NCBI GenBank assembly: GCA_000727475.1
Contig: KL647313.1
Location: 1,159,665-1,223,664 of the forward strand
Source of the DNA: Sarcocystis neurona
Taxonomy: Eukaryota; Apicomplexa; Conoidasida; Eucoccidiorida; Sarcocystidae
Direction of reading: 5' to 3'
DNA: 64,000 bases
Part shown: piece by piece, positions 1 to 9,773 of the stretch
How the letters are laid out: each line of letters begins with the position of its first letter
How positions within the stretch are numbered: position 1 is the first letter of the stretch
Program-made: the position numbers and the translations under genes
Notes under the pieces: generated by a model
Told to the model about the DNA's origin: nothing
The model's database searches: none
The model's input: the letters and a program-made list of their open reading frames with translations, nothing else

Positions 1-3000
1 GGGCTGCTGCCGCAGATTTCCCTCCCCCACCTTCACCGTGTCTCGTGCCTGCCGCTCACGCAGCTCGGCGCCTCTGAGAAGCATCCCTTTTCCACGTTTG
101 TCCTGCAGCTGTTCAAGTTTCTGCTGTTGCAGTTCTTCTCTCTGCTGTTGCAATTCTTCTCTCTGCTGTTGCAATTCTACTCTCTGCTGGTGCAATTCTC
201 CTCTCTGCTGCTGCAGTTCTTCTCTCTGCTGCTGCAGTTCTCCTCTCTGCTGCTGCCGTTCTTCTCTCTGTTGCTGCAGTGCTTCTCTTTCCTGCTGCAG
301 TTCAATCTTCTGCTGCTGCACTTGTTGTGTCTGCTGCTGTACTTCTTCTCTCTGCCGCCGCACTTCAACCTTCTGCTGCTGCAGTTCAACCTGCTGCTGC
401 TGCAGTTCCTTCTCCCGCTGCCGGAGTCTCTCCTGCTCTTGCTGCACGTGCTCTTGCTGCCACTGCAGCTGCCCTCGCTGCTGCTCCAGCCGCTTCTCCA
501 GCTGCTGCAGTGCCTCCTCCTGCTGCTGCGTTGCCTCGTTCTGTTGCTGCAGTTCCTGCTGCCGCTGGAGCAGGTCCTGCTGCTGGTGCTGTAGCAGCTC
601 CTGCTGACGCTGCAGAGCCTCTTTTTGTTGTTGCAACTCCTCTTGCTGTTGCTGCTGAAGCGCCTGTTGCTGCGCTTGCTCTTCGCGCTGCATCTCCAGC
701 TGAGTCTGTTTTTTCGCCTCTTGCTCTTGCTGCTGCAGCGAGAGGCGCTCCCGTTCTTCTTTCTCTCTCTGCAGTTGCTCCCGCGCTTCTTGCTGCTGCT
801 GGCTCAGTTCCTGCCGCTGCTGCTCCACCTCCTTCTGAAGCTGCTGCAGCTGCTGCCCTTTCTGCCGCAAATTCTGGTCTTCTTGCTGCTGCTGCAGCCC
901 CTCTTGTTCTTGGGAGAGCTGCTGCTGCTGTTTCTGTCTCTCTTGCTGCAGCAGTATCTGCTGCATCTGCACGTCCTTCCGCAGCTCATCAAGTCTCTCT
1001 TGCTGCACGTGGAATTGATGTTGCTGCGCTCGATTCTGTTCCGCCAGCGCCTGCAGCTCTCTTCGCTGCTGCTGCAACTGCTCCTTTTCTTCTTGCTGCT
1101 GCTGCTGCTGGTGCAGCAACTCCTTCTGCTGCTTCGTGACAGTCTCGCTTTCCTTTTTATACTGGCGTAAATACTGGGCGAACAACGCACACTTCTTCTG
1201 CTGCTGCTCCCTAGCTGCCGCCAGCTCTGCCTCGTGCTTCTGCAGCTCCTTCTCCCAGTGTTGTAGCAGGAACTGCTGCTGCTGCAACTCCTCTGTGCTC
1301 GCCTGCAGCGCCTGCTGCTCGCTGCGCAACGTGTCTGTCAGCTGCAGCTGCTCTCTCTCCTTCTGCTGCAGCTGCTGCTCGAATGCATGTAGCTTCTGCC
1401 GCAGCACTTCTATTTGCAGCAGCTGCTGTTGCTGCTTCTGCTCCCCCTGCTGCTGTGCGCCTCTCGAAGCTGCAACCGCTGCTGTTGCTGCTGCCGCTGC
1501 AGCCGCGGAAATCAACAGCTCTTGCTGCTCCTGTGTTAGCGCTCCTGCTGACGCTGCAGTCTCCTCCAGCCGCTCCTTCTCTTCCTCGTTCTTCTCCTCC
1601 TGTGTTTTCTCTTGATATTCCTGCCGGTGCTCTCGCCCGTGCTGCTGCTCCTGCTGCTGCCGTTTTTGAGACATACGCAGCTGCTCCTGCTGCTCAAAAC
1701 GCTGCTGCAGCTGCAGCGCCGGGCTTCCTTTGCTTTCCGGCTTGAGACCAAGTGGTTGCTCATTTTGCTGCTGCCGACTCTCCTGCTGCTGCCGATCCTG
1801 CTGCTGCTGCCGACCTCCTTGCTTCTTCCCCTCTTGCTGCTGCTGCTGCTGCGCGCTTTGCAGCTGCTGCTGTTCGCGGCGTTCCAGTTGCAGCAGCTGC
1901 TGACGGGCTTCGTCGAGTTGCTGCTGTGTCTTCTTCAACTGCTGCAACACCTTCTGGTGCTGCTGTCTCTGCTGCACTTCGCGTTGCTTTTGCTGCTGCC
2001 TTTCCTGCAGCAGATGGCGTCGCTCGTAGCGCAGCGTCCGCTGCCGCACGAAGCTGCTTCTTTCACAGCAGCTGCTGCCGTCACTCTCCTGGCCGTCGGC
2101 GATGCTTGCAAGACTCTTAATCCTGCTGCTGCGTCCATCCTTGCTGCTGCTGCTGCTGTGGCGTACTTTGCTGATGGTGCGCCGGTCTTCGCTGCCGTTG
2201 CCACTTCTCCACTGCCTGCTGCTGCTGCGGCTGCCGACCTTTCCTTCGTCAGTCATGTTGCTGTTGTCCTCCTTCAACGCCGCCGCGCGTCGCGGCTCTT
2301 CGGCTTTCCTGCTGCTGTTGCTGCTTCTTTTCTTGCCATTGCTCCTCGTGCTGGTCTCTTTACTCACGTCCGAGGTGCTGCTGCAGCCCACCTTGCCGGT
2401 GGTCCGCCTGCAGCTGCTGTCGTCGCGGTTGCCCCTCGTTCCACCTGCGCTGCTGCTGTCGCTGTCGCTGCTGCTGCTGTTGCAATCCTCTGCAGCCTCT
2501 TCAGCTCTTCGAAGCCTCTCCACGGCCGCTCTTCTACAATTTGGATTCTCTTCGAATTCGTTGCTTTTCCCTGCGGGCGGTGCTGCTGCTTCCACCTCTC
2601 CTGCTGAAATTTCCCCCCCTGCAGCAGCTGCCTTCTTCGCTGCTGCTGCGTCTTTTGCTGCATCTGTGCCCGCTGTTGCTGACCGGCCGTCGCTTGACCA
2701 GGCTGCCTCTGCTACTGCGTCTGCCTCCGCCCCTCCCTGTTCTGCTGTTCGAAGTTTCGCTCCTGCTTCTGCCTCGTCTGCAACTGCAAAGGCCGCTGCT
2801 GCCGTCTCTCCCGGATCTGCTGCTGCTTCCCCACCTGCTGCTGCAGCTTCCTCACCTGCTGCTGCAGCTTCCTCACCTGCTGCTGCAGCTTCCCCACCTG
2901 CGGGTGCAGCTTCGCCCCCTGCTGTTGCTGCGGACACAGCTGCTGCTGTGCTGAATTCGCAGCAGTGAGGCCCCTCCTCCTCACCTGCAGAGACCTCTGC

Positions 3001-6000
3001 TGCCACCACTTCAAGACCTGAGCCCCTATACCTTGCTGTCGCCGCTGCTTCCTCCGTTGCTTCTTTCTCTGCAGCTGCTTCGTTTCCTGCTTCCTCTGCT
3101 CCTGCTGCATCTGCTGCTGTGTTATTACAGACCTCTTCTTCCTCTGCTGCTGCCTCTTCTTCTGCCGTCTCTTCTTCTGCTGCTTCGTTTGCGGCTGCTT
3201 CCTCTCCTGCGGCTTCCTCTCCTGCTGCTTCCTCTGTCGCTGCCTTCTCTCCTCGTGCTGTGTTACAAGCTGCTTCTTCCTCGTCTGCATCTTCCTCCGC
3301 TGCATCATCCTCCGCTGCATCATCCTCCGCTACTTCCTCCTTTGCCGCCGCGTCCTCTGCTGTTGTGTTCCTTGCTGCTGATTCCTCTGCTGCTGCTTCG
3401 TCTGCTGCCGTATTACGAACCGGAGTTTCAGCTGCTGTTTCATCTGCTGCTACTCGACTTTCTGCTGCCCTTCCCTCTGCTGGGGCTGCGTTCAGAGAAA
3501 TTGCCACTGCCTCTTTCGTTTCTCCGTAGGCTGCAATACCTGCGGGCGCTTCCGCTGCTGCCTTCCGTTCATCTGCTCCTTCTAGCGTTGCCTCGGCTGC
3601 ACGCGGCGTCGTGACACGCCGCTCCCCTTCCGAAGAAGTTTCTGTTGCTGCTGCGGCTGCTTCTGCTCCTGCAGCTGTGCCCTCTGCTGCGTCTGTCGCT
3701 GTCTTCGAAGGTCCTGCCGTCGCGAGGGGATTCTCGGCGGTTGCTGTAATCGCCCTGGCTATTGCTGTGGCTGCTCCTGCGCTACACGCGGGTGCTGATG
3801 CGGTCGCGGTGCAGAGAGAGGTTGCTGCCGCTTCCCACACAGCGGCGGACGCGGCTGCAGGGGTGTCTGCTGGTGCTGCTGTTGCTGCAGCCCCCTTCGA
3901 TGATGCTGTAGCTGTTCTTTCCGTCAGGATCACTGCATAGCTAGTCGTCGTAACAGGCCAGTGCTGCGCTGCCGCTGCCGCTGCTTCATGCGCAGACTCC
4001 GTCTGTCTGCTAGCTGTTACTTCAGCTGCAGCTGCTGCTGCACCGGTAGGTTCACCAGGGACGGCATCCGACAGCAAGGGAGAGGACTCCGGGTTGTTGT
4101 CTCGACCACGTCCGCCGACGCCTCCTCTGTTGCAGCGGAACGCGGCAGCATTTGTTGGTTCGTTTCTGCTGCTGCTGCCGATCGCTTCATCTTCTCTTCT
4201 TGTCTCGTCTACGGAGAATTCATCGCTGTCTACCACGTCCACGTCTGCTGCTCCTGCAACTGCCGCTGCTGCTGCCGCTGCAGCTGCCTCTGTCAGTGCG
4301 AGAGCTGCCGCTGCTGCTGCGACAGTTTCCGCTGCTGCTGATGAAGGCGCAGTTGCTGCTGCAGCTGGTTCTGCCGGCTCAACGAAAGGCTCTGCTCGAG
4401 CTCCAACCTCTGCTGTTGCTTCTCTTGCCACTTTTTTGGCTGCTGCGTCTGTCGCTACTATTGCTGCTGCTACTTCAGCTCCCCCTGCCTCTGCTTCTGC
4501 TGCGTGTGCTGCTGCTCTGTCAGCCATTGCTGCAACCTGTTCTACTGCTTCTGAGAGCTCTGCTGCGGCATCTCGACCTGCAAAAGTGAGGTCTGCGTGT
4601 GCCAATACGCCGCCTGCTTGGCACTTTGTTGCTACTAGCACTGCCTCTTCCACTCCTTGTCCTGCTGCCGCGGCTGCTGCTGCTGGTGGTGCTGGTGCTG
4701 GCGCTGCTGCTGGCGCTGGTGCTGCTGCTCCTGCTGGTGGTGCTACTGCTGCAGCCGCAGTCACTTGTTCGTCTGCAGAACCGTTTGTTGTGACTGTCTT
4801 TCTTCGAAGACTCAACAAGTCTTTAGACGAGTTCTCTTTCTGCCTGGCGGGTGCCGCCCGGCCTTCCGTAGTGATGCTAGCGTGACGGGGCATGCTATTA
4901 TCGCGGTTCGGCAGCAAGGGGCTGGAGGTGTCACTGCTGCTGCTTGCACCTAGAGGGCTGCAGGGCGAGGCGCTGCTGCTTGTGAGGATGCTGGTGCTCT
5001 TCGCATTGCTGCCGACCGCACTGCTGCTGCTGCCGCTGCTGCCGCTGCTGCCGCGGGCGGCGGCGTTGTCGCGGTGGGGAGTGCTGCTGCTCCTGCTGCT
5101 GTCACCGCCAGACTTCGACAGCGGTAGCAGCCAGTTCGCATTCGGCCAGTCTGCTGTGGGCGCTGCTGGGTCTGCTGCCGATCCGTCAAAGGGCGCAGAA
5201 CGTGAAGCGGCAGCAGGAAAAAAAAGTGCCGCCGCGTCCGTGGGCTTTGCCGAGCAGTCGAGAACGCGCTTCAAACTTTCTAGAGAGCCTGTGCAAGTAT
5301 CGGCCTGAAGCCGCCTTCGCTGCTGCTGTTGCTGTGGCCTGTGCGGCTGTTGCTGCGGCCTGTGCTGCTGTTGCAGCTCCTGCCGGTTCGCTCGCAGTTG
5401 CGGAGGACTGGCCTTGTCAGCCGTAGAACATCCACGGGGGTCAGTCGTCTCAGCTGAATTTCTTTCTGTTCCCGCTGTAACTGCTGCTGCCGCCATCACT
5501 GCCCCCTCGTCCGGCGCTACTGATGCTGTCGCGCTCGCCCGTCCTTTACTTATTGCTGCTGCCGCAGTTGCTGTCGTGGCCGTCCTCTTTGTCTGACACT
5601 GCAGCAGCGTGCGTTCCGGGCCTTTCCCTTCGTCTTCCCCCCCACCCACTTCTTCCCCACTTTCCTCTGTTTTTGGTCGTCTCCCTCGGTGCTGCTGCAG
5701 CAGCAGCTGTGTGAAACTGTCAGCGGCCGCAGTCGTCCCCCCTCTGAGCGAGTCAGCACTCCGGACAGACCAGCTGCTATTGCTGTGCGCGTGGCAATTG
5801 TCTCGTCGCTGCTGCTGCTCCTCATCCTCCTCTTCGCCGCTGCTGCTGTCTCTCGAACCGACGCTGTCTTCTTCAATTTCCTCTCTTTCTTCCTCTTCTT
5901 CCTCTTTTCTGCCGCCGCTGCTGTTCGCCTTTCCCAAAAACGCAGCCGCATACGCGTCCCCGCAGCAGCTGCTGGTGCCTAGCGCTCCCAGTGTCGCCAC

Positions 6001-9000
6001 CTGCGGAGACAGAAATGCATCCGACTTTGGTGAAGAGAGGGCCGGAGAGTAGAAGCCAGCATACGCGTCGGCTGTTGTTGCCCCTGCTGCCCCTGCTACC
6101 CCTGCTGCTGCTGTCCTTCTTCCCGCATCCCGTCTTCCTTCCGGCGCTGACGTTGCTGCTGCCGCTGCTCCTGCGTCTGCCGCTTTCTCTGTTCCTGCTG
6201 CGTCCACGGCTTCTCTATTAAAACGACAACGTGCTGCCGCAGATGCTGCGTGCCTGCTTCTGTTCTGCTGCCGCTGCTCGGGGAACCCGTTGCTGCTGTC
6301 CTTCCTCCTGCGCTGCTGCTGTTCGCGTCGACGGGGCCCACACAAAACGCCACCATACAGTCGAATGTCGGAGCTTCCCTCGCTGCCGCTGCTGTTCATG
6401 AGACGCCTCTCCCTCCTCTGCCACGTCCTCCCGAGCCTCTCGCTGCCGGTGCTCCTCTTCCTGCTCCACCGCTCTCCGCTGCTGCTTGTGCCTCTGCTGC
6501 TGCTGGTGCCGTCAGCCCTGCTGTTGCTGCGGTCGACTGCCCGTGAGCTGGCCCTGCTGTTTCCTCTCCGTAGGCTGCTGCTGCTCTCCCACGCGCTACC
6601 GCTGCTGCAGCACGGGGAGAATGTGTCTGCGGTTGCCGGTGGCCCCTGCTGCAGCTGCTGCTGCTCGCTCAGGGCTTCCCAGCACCGGTGCCGCTCCGCG
6701 ATAAATTTGGGGGAAAGTCCTGTCGCCGCAGCACCGGTGGGAGATGCAAAAGAAGGAACTGCAGCAAGACAGTCCGGTGAGAGCCGCAGAATTCTCTGAC
6801 GAAGTTTCGTCAGTTGGAGCGCGGCCGTTGTGCCGTCGCTGCTCCTCCTGCATCTTCGCGTTGCTGCTGCTGCTGTCTTCACAAGCGCTGCTGCTTCTTC
6901 TCCTTGCGCTGCTCCTGCTTTTGCTCCGCCCACCGAACGTCCCGCTGTCGCTGCTCTCCCTCCAGCTGCTGCTACAGTACCTGCTGAGGCAGGTGAAGAA
7001 GCAGCAGGAGAAGACCATTTCTCCACGGCGGGCGAGGACGCTGGCTCGCAGACGCTCCATCTTTCCTCTCGCGCTGGCGCGTGCACAGGAGAGGTTCTTA
7101 GCAGCACGGTTTTTGGTACTTGCCTCGCCTCTTTCATGTTCTGTTGACCACTGCTGCAGCGACGGCGTCTACTCAAAACAGCTGCTTGCCCCTCTTCTAC
7201 TCCGCTGCTGCTGCTCTCCCTGCTGGCTGTACGAAAGCGCACAGCACGTCCCTCACCTCTTCCGCTGCTTTGATTCAATCTGCTGCTGCTGCGGTTTAAT
7301 GTCCTGCTGCTGCAGCTGCGAGAGCTCTCGATGTCCGCAGCTTGGTCTGCGTCTGCTGCGCTGCTGCTGCTGCTGCTTGTCCTGTCTGCGTTGCTGCTGC
7401 TGCAGCCGGGCGTATTGTCTGCTGCTCCGTCCCTCGCCGGGACTTCGCCCAGGTTTTCTTTCCACCTCTCAAGTTCTTGCAGCCACTTCTTTCGTGTTGC
7501 TTCGCTCTCTCTTATTTCCCCTTCCTCCCTTCCTGCTGCACCCTCGCGCTGCTGCAGCAGAGGAGCCAGATGGGTCACGAGGAAGTCGATCCTCGTGCTG
7601 GCTGCCGCACCACCTCCTTCGTTTGTCTCCGTGTCTCCGGAGTCGGCAACAGCTGCAGAGGAACACGTTGCTGCATCTCCTTCTGCACAAGAAGCAGCGG
7701 CAGCAGCAGGCGCACCAGCGACAGCACTGGCAGCACGTGCTCCCCACACAGAAACACCAAACGAAGCAGCCGGATCAGCAGCACCGCCTGCAGCAGCAAT
7801 CGGGTCGCGGCACGGCAGATCACCTATAGAAGCAACTTCTCCTTGACTGTAGACAGACGGTGGCCCATGTGAGTCTGCTGTTACAGCGCCTTCGCTGGTT
7901 TCCCTCGGACTGTCTACTGCTGCGGCTCCTGATTCTTCGTCCTCCTCTTCTCCTTGACCGTCCGCTGCCCGCGTTGCAGGCAGCCCCACACCGCGCGAGG
8001 CAGCTGCTGTCCCGGCAGCGGCAGCTGCAGCGCTGCCACCACTTGCGGGAGCGGATCCCCCAACAGCAGCCGCGGCAGTAATTTCAAACTCCTCTGCAGA
8101 AAGCGAGAAAGACGAACCTGCGCCAAGGTCAGCTTCGTTAGGAGGACGTGCACCTCCTGCACGTCGGGCAGCAGCATGTGCAGCAGTATGCTCGGCGGGA
8201 CGCAAGTCAGCAGCGACAGCCCCGCCGAGACCAGCAGCAGCAGGTACAGTGCCAGGAGCCGGGTAAATCAAAGCGGCAAAGGGAGCCGCAGCCGACGTAT
8301 CATCCTTGTCCATACAGCGCCCGGAGACAGGCGGCAGTGCTTTTGTGATGGATTCTTGCTGCTGTTCTGCTGTGTGGTATCCATCAGCTGGCACGCTTTT
8401 GCTGCTGAGAGACTCCTTCTCGTTCTCCTGAGCTTCTGCTTCCTCTCGTTCTGCTCTGTGTTCTGCAGCGTCCCTCTCTGCTTCTTCTTCCTTCTTCTCC
8501 TCCTCTATCTTTCCGTCACCGCGGCCGGCGTGGCTCTTCTGAGGTGTCCACACACCCGGTGCACGGAGCTTCTCTCCCCCCTCGGGCGTACGTACACCTC
8601 GCTGCTGCAGAGGCACGCCAGCTGCAGGCGTTTCAGTCTCGAAAAAACTCCTCTTCACCAGAGGCGCAGAATTTTTTGCTGACAGACAAAATGAAGCTGC
8701 GATGCCGCTCCCGGCAGCAAATAAGCTTCTCTCTGCTGCTTGCTGCTGCTCCTGCGGCAGCGCCGGGACCACCTTCCCAGTTTCCAACTCCCCGTACTGC
8801 TGCGGCTCAGGATGGTGCTCGTGGGCAGTTTGTTCAAATGATCTCAGCTGAAGACGGTGACTGCAGCTCACTTGCATTTGTTGTTGCTCTTGTTGGCGGT
8901 GTTGTTGGTGCTGTTGTTCTTGCTGCCCCTGCTGCCCGTGCTGCCGCTCTTGTTCATCCTGCTGCATCCCTCCCCCGGCTCGCCGCTCTTGCTGCTGCGA

Positions 9001-9579
9001 CTGGTGGGACACCTGCGGACTCTGCTGGCACCACTGCCGCTGCTGTTGCTCCTGCCCCAGCGGCTCCTGCTGTTGCACCTGCTGCTGCAGGCTTTGCTGC
9101 TCCTGCTGCTCGTCTGGTGTGGGTGACGGTTGCTCCTGTCGCTGCGGTTCCTTCGCCTGTTTACTCTCGTCTTGCTGGTGCAACTCCTCTGCCTGCACCT
9201 GCTGTCTCTCCTGCTGCTCTTGCTGCCTTTGCTGCTGTTGTGTCTGAGCTCGCTCGTGCTGCTCTGCTCTCGGGTACTGCTGCTGGTGTTGCTTTCTGTG
9301 CGGCTGGGGCACCTGTCGTTGCGCTTGCTGCTGATCTATGTCTGCCTCCTGCTGCTGCAGCTCCTCCAGCACAACGGGGAGAGACTCCTCTACCTGCGTC
9401 TCTCTTCGACTGAGAAGGAAACTACCGAACGCCTGTACGACTGCGAGGCTGCTTTCCTGGGTCTCCGCACGGCACAGCACAGTAATATCGCCGCCGAGGG
9501 GCAGGTGTTGTGCATCAATTTTTTGCAGCTTTTCTGTTGCAGCCTGACGCTGCTGTTGCTGCTCCGAAGCAACTTCCAT
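1..9579 (-). CDS. giant Gln/Ala/Ser-rich coiled-coil protein, partial (C-terminus beyond left edge)
   Basis: Reading the minus strand in the frame whose codons start at plus positions 3k+1, I found no stop between 9870 and base 1. The first in-frame ATG is at 9577-9579, giving at least 3,193 codons and no terminus in view. Order by residue: 1-240 Gln-rich with QQ/EQQ runs; about 250-1540 mixed, with acidic stretches, short helices (WLQELERWKENLG near 7440-7530) and Ala or Ser runs; about 1540-2350 Ala-rich with EEAAGEE repeats; about 2350-2515 basic Ser-rich; 2515 to the edge a long Gln/Glu/Arg/Leu coiled coil with heptads of the type ELQQQRE. Non-repeat parts read as ordinary protein (PTADWPNANWLLPLSKSGGD near 5101-5160), so the frame is not open only because of repeats. 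No catalytic domain or signal peptide was recognised. It is probably structural or scaffold-like. The true start may lie in an upstream exon (9774-10073). Function unknown. Confidence 0.75.
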   Translation of the reverse strand, partial: MEVASEQQQQRQAATEKLQKIDAQHLPLGGDITVLCRAETQESSLAVVQAFGSFLLSRRETQVEESLPVVLEELQQQEADIDQQQAQRQVPQPHRKQHQQQYPRAEQHERAQTQQQQRQQEQQERQQVQAEELHQQDESKQAKEPQRQEQPSPTPDEQQEQQSLQQQVQQQEPLGQEQQQRQWCQQSPQVSHQSQQQERRAGGGMQQDEQERQHGQQGQQEQQHQQHRQQEQQQMQVSCSHRLQLRSFEQTAHEHHPEPQQYGELETGKVVPALPQEQQQAAERSLFAAGSGIAASFCLSAKNSAPLVKRSFFETETPAAGVPLQQRGVRTPEGGEKLRAPGVWTPQKSHAGRGDGKIEEEKKEEEAERDAAEHRAEREEAEAQENEKESLSSKSVPADGYHTAEQQQESITKALPPVSGRCMDKDDTSAAAPFAALIYPAPGTVPAAAGLGGAVAADLRPAEHTAAHAAARRAGGARPPNEADLGAGSSFSLSAEEFEITAAAAVGGSAPASGGSAAAAAAGTAAASRGVGLPATRAADGQGEEEDEESGAAAVDSPRETSEGAVTADSHGPPSVYSQGEVASIGDLPCRDPIAAAGGAADPAASFGVSVWGARAASAVAGAPAAAAASCAEGDAATCSSAAVADSGDTETNEGGGAAASTRIDFLVTHLAPLLQQREGAAGREEGEIRESEATRKKWLQELERWKENLGEVPARDGAADNTPGCSSSNADRTSSSSSSAADADQAADIESSRSCSSRTLNRSSSRLNQSSGRGEGRAVRFRTASRESSSSGVEEGQAAVLSRRRRCSSGQQNMKEARQVPKTVLLRTSPVHAPAREERWSVCEPASSPAVEKWSSPAASSPASAGTVAAAGGRAATAGRSVGGAKAGAAQGEEAAALVKTAAAATRRCRRSSDGTTAALQLTKLRQRILRLSPDCLAAVPSFASPTGAAATGLSPKFIAERHRCWEALSEQQQLQQGPPATADTFSPCCSSGSAWESSSSLRRGNSRASSRAVDRSNSRADGTSSSRGTSSSGERWSRKRSTGSERLGRTWQRRERRLMNSSGSEGSSDIRLYGGVLCGPRRREQQQRRRKDSSNGFPEQRQQNRSRHAASAAARCRFNREAVDAAGTEKAADAGAAAAATSAPEGRRDAGRRTAAAGVAGAAGATTADAYAGFYSPALSSPKSDAFLSPQVATLGALGTSSCCGDAYAAAFLGKANSSGGRKEEEEEEREEIEEDSVGSRDSSSGEEEDEEQQQRRDNCHAHSNSSWSVRSADSLRGGTTAAADSFTQLLLQQHRGRRPKTEESGEEVGGGEDEGKGPERTLLQCQTKRTATTATAAAAISKGRASATASVAPDEGAVMAAAAVTAGTERNSAETTDPRGCSTADKASPPQLRANRQELQQQHRPQQQPHRPQQQQQRRRLQADTCTGSLESLKRVLDCSAKPTDAAALFFPAAASRSAPFDGSAADPAAPTADWPNANWLLPLSKSGGDSSRSSSTPHRDNAAARGSSGSSGSSSSAVGSNAKSTSILTSSSASPCSPLGASSSSDTSSPLLPNRDNSMPRHASITTEGRAAPARQKENSSKDLLSLRRKTVTTNGSADEQVTAAAAVAPPAGAAAPAPAAAPAPAPPAAAAAAAGQGVEEAVLVATKCQAGGVLAHADLTFAGRDAAAELSEAVEQVAAMADRAAAHAAEAEAGGAEVAAAIVATDAAAKKVAREATAEVGARAEPFVEPAEPAAAATAPSSAAAETVAAAAAALALTEAAAAAAAAAVAGAADVDVVDSDEFSVDETRREDEAIGSSSRNEPTNAAAFRCNRGGVGGRGRDNNPESSPLLSDAVPGEPTGAAAAAAEVTASRQTESAHEAAAAAAQHWPVTTTSYAVILTERTATASSKGAAATAAPADTPAAASAAVWEAAATSLCTATASAPACSAGAATAIARAITATAENPLATAGPSKTATDAAEGTAAGAEAAAAATETSSEGERRVTTPRAAEATLEGADERKAAAEAPAGIAAYGETKEAVAISLNAAPAEGRAAESRVAADETAAETPVRNTAADEAAAEESAARNTTAEDAAAKEEVAEDDAAEDDAAEEDADEEEAACNTARGEKAATEEAAGEEAAGEEAAANEAAEEETAEEEAAAEEEEVCNNTAADAAGAEEAGNEAAAEKEATEEAAATARYRGSGLEVVAAEVSAGEEEGPHCCEFSTAAAVSAATAGGEAAPAGGEAAAAGEEAAAAGEEAAAAGGEAAADPGETAAAAFAVADEAEAGAKLRTAEQGGAEADAVAEAAWSSDGRSATAGTDAAKDAAAAKKAAAAGGEISAGEVEAAAPPAGKSNEFEENPNCRRAAVERLRRAEEAAEDCNSSSSDSDSSSAGGTRGNRDDSSCRRTTGKVGCSSTSDVSKETSTRSNGKKRSSNSSRKAEEPRRAAALKEDNSNMTDEGKVGSRSSSRQWRSGNGSEDRRTISKVRHSSSSSKDGRSSRIKSLASIADGQESDGSSCCERSSFVRQRTLRYERRHLLQERQQQKQREVQQRQQHQKVLQQLKKTQQQLDEARQQLLQLERREQQQLQSAQQQQQQEGKKQGGRQQQQDRQQQESRQQQNEQPLGLKPESKGSPALQLQQRFEQQEQLRMSQKRQQQEQQHGREHRQEYQEKTQEEKNEEEKERLEETAASAGALTQEQQELLISAAAAAAATAAVAASRGAQQQGEQKQQQQLLQIEVLRQKLHAFEQQLQQKEREQLQLTDTLRSEQQALQASTEELQQQQFLLQHWEKELQKHEAELAAAREQQQKKCALFAQYLRQYKKESETVTKQQKELLHQQQQQQEEKEQLQQQRRELQALAEQNRAQQHQFHVQQERLDELRKDVQMQQILLQQERQKQQQQLSQEQEGLQQQQEDQNLRQKGQQLQQLQKEVEQQRQELSQQQQEAREQLQREKEERERLSLQQQEQEAKKQTQLEMQREEQAQQQALQQQQQEELQQQKEALQRQQELLQHQQQDLLQRQQELQQQNEATQQQEEALQQLEKRLEQQRGQLQWQQEHVQQEQERLRQREKELQQQQVELQQQKVEVRRQREEVQQQTQQVQQQKIELQQEREALQQQREERQQQRGELQQQREELQQQRGELHQQRVELQQQREELQQQREELQQQKLEQLQDKRGKGMLLRGAELRERQARDTVKVGEGNLRQQP
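121..400 (-). repeat. 21-bp minisatellite encoding heptads of the coiled coil
   Basis: On the minus strand a 21-bp unit recurs about a dozen times with point changes. It encodes the heptad ELQQQRE (variants GELQQQR, VELQQQK, EVRRQRE). The leucine recurs every seven residues, as expected for the hydrophobic position of a coiled coil, so the DNA repeat period equals the protein structural period. Confidence 0.8.
2826..2915 (-). repeat. 21-bp tandem repeat in the Ala-rich segment
   Basis: A 21-bp unit (plus strand ACCTGCTGCTGCAGCTTCC) occurs three times almost exactly, with degenerate flanking copies. In the giant frame it encodes AAAAGEE. In another minus-strand frame, open from 3323 to 2712, the same DNA encodes KLQQQVR heptads. 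Confidence 0.8.
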
Positions 9580-9773
9580 GTTGCTTCCTGTTACTGCGAC
9601 TAAGCGGCAGCGGCTGCCGCCTTGCGGCGCTTGGCCCTGTTCTAGAGTATTTTCAACGACCGTGTGCAGTGAAAAAGAGAGGGTGGGTGGACCCCTGCGT
9701 GCGACACCCGCTGCAGCACAAATTGTACTTTCTGCAACGGCGGCTGCAGGCTGGAGCAAAACCAATATCCGGA

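Noticed and set aside
279..1139. Plus-strand Ala-rich ORF, 286 codons
   Set aside because: It is the antisense reading of CAG-repeat coding sequence; it starts with a non-ATG codon and has no non-repeat protein-like stretch.
1612..2607. Plus-strand ORF, 331 codons, Leu- then Ala-rich
   Set aside because: Composition follows directly from CTG and GCT runs opposite the giant minus-strand gene; no initiator context or domain.
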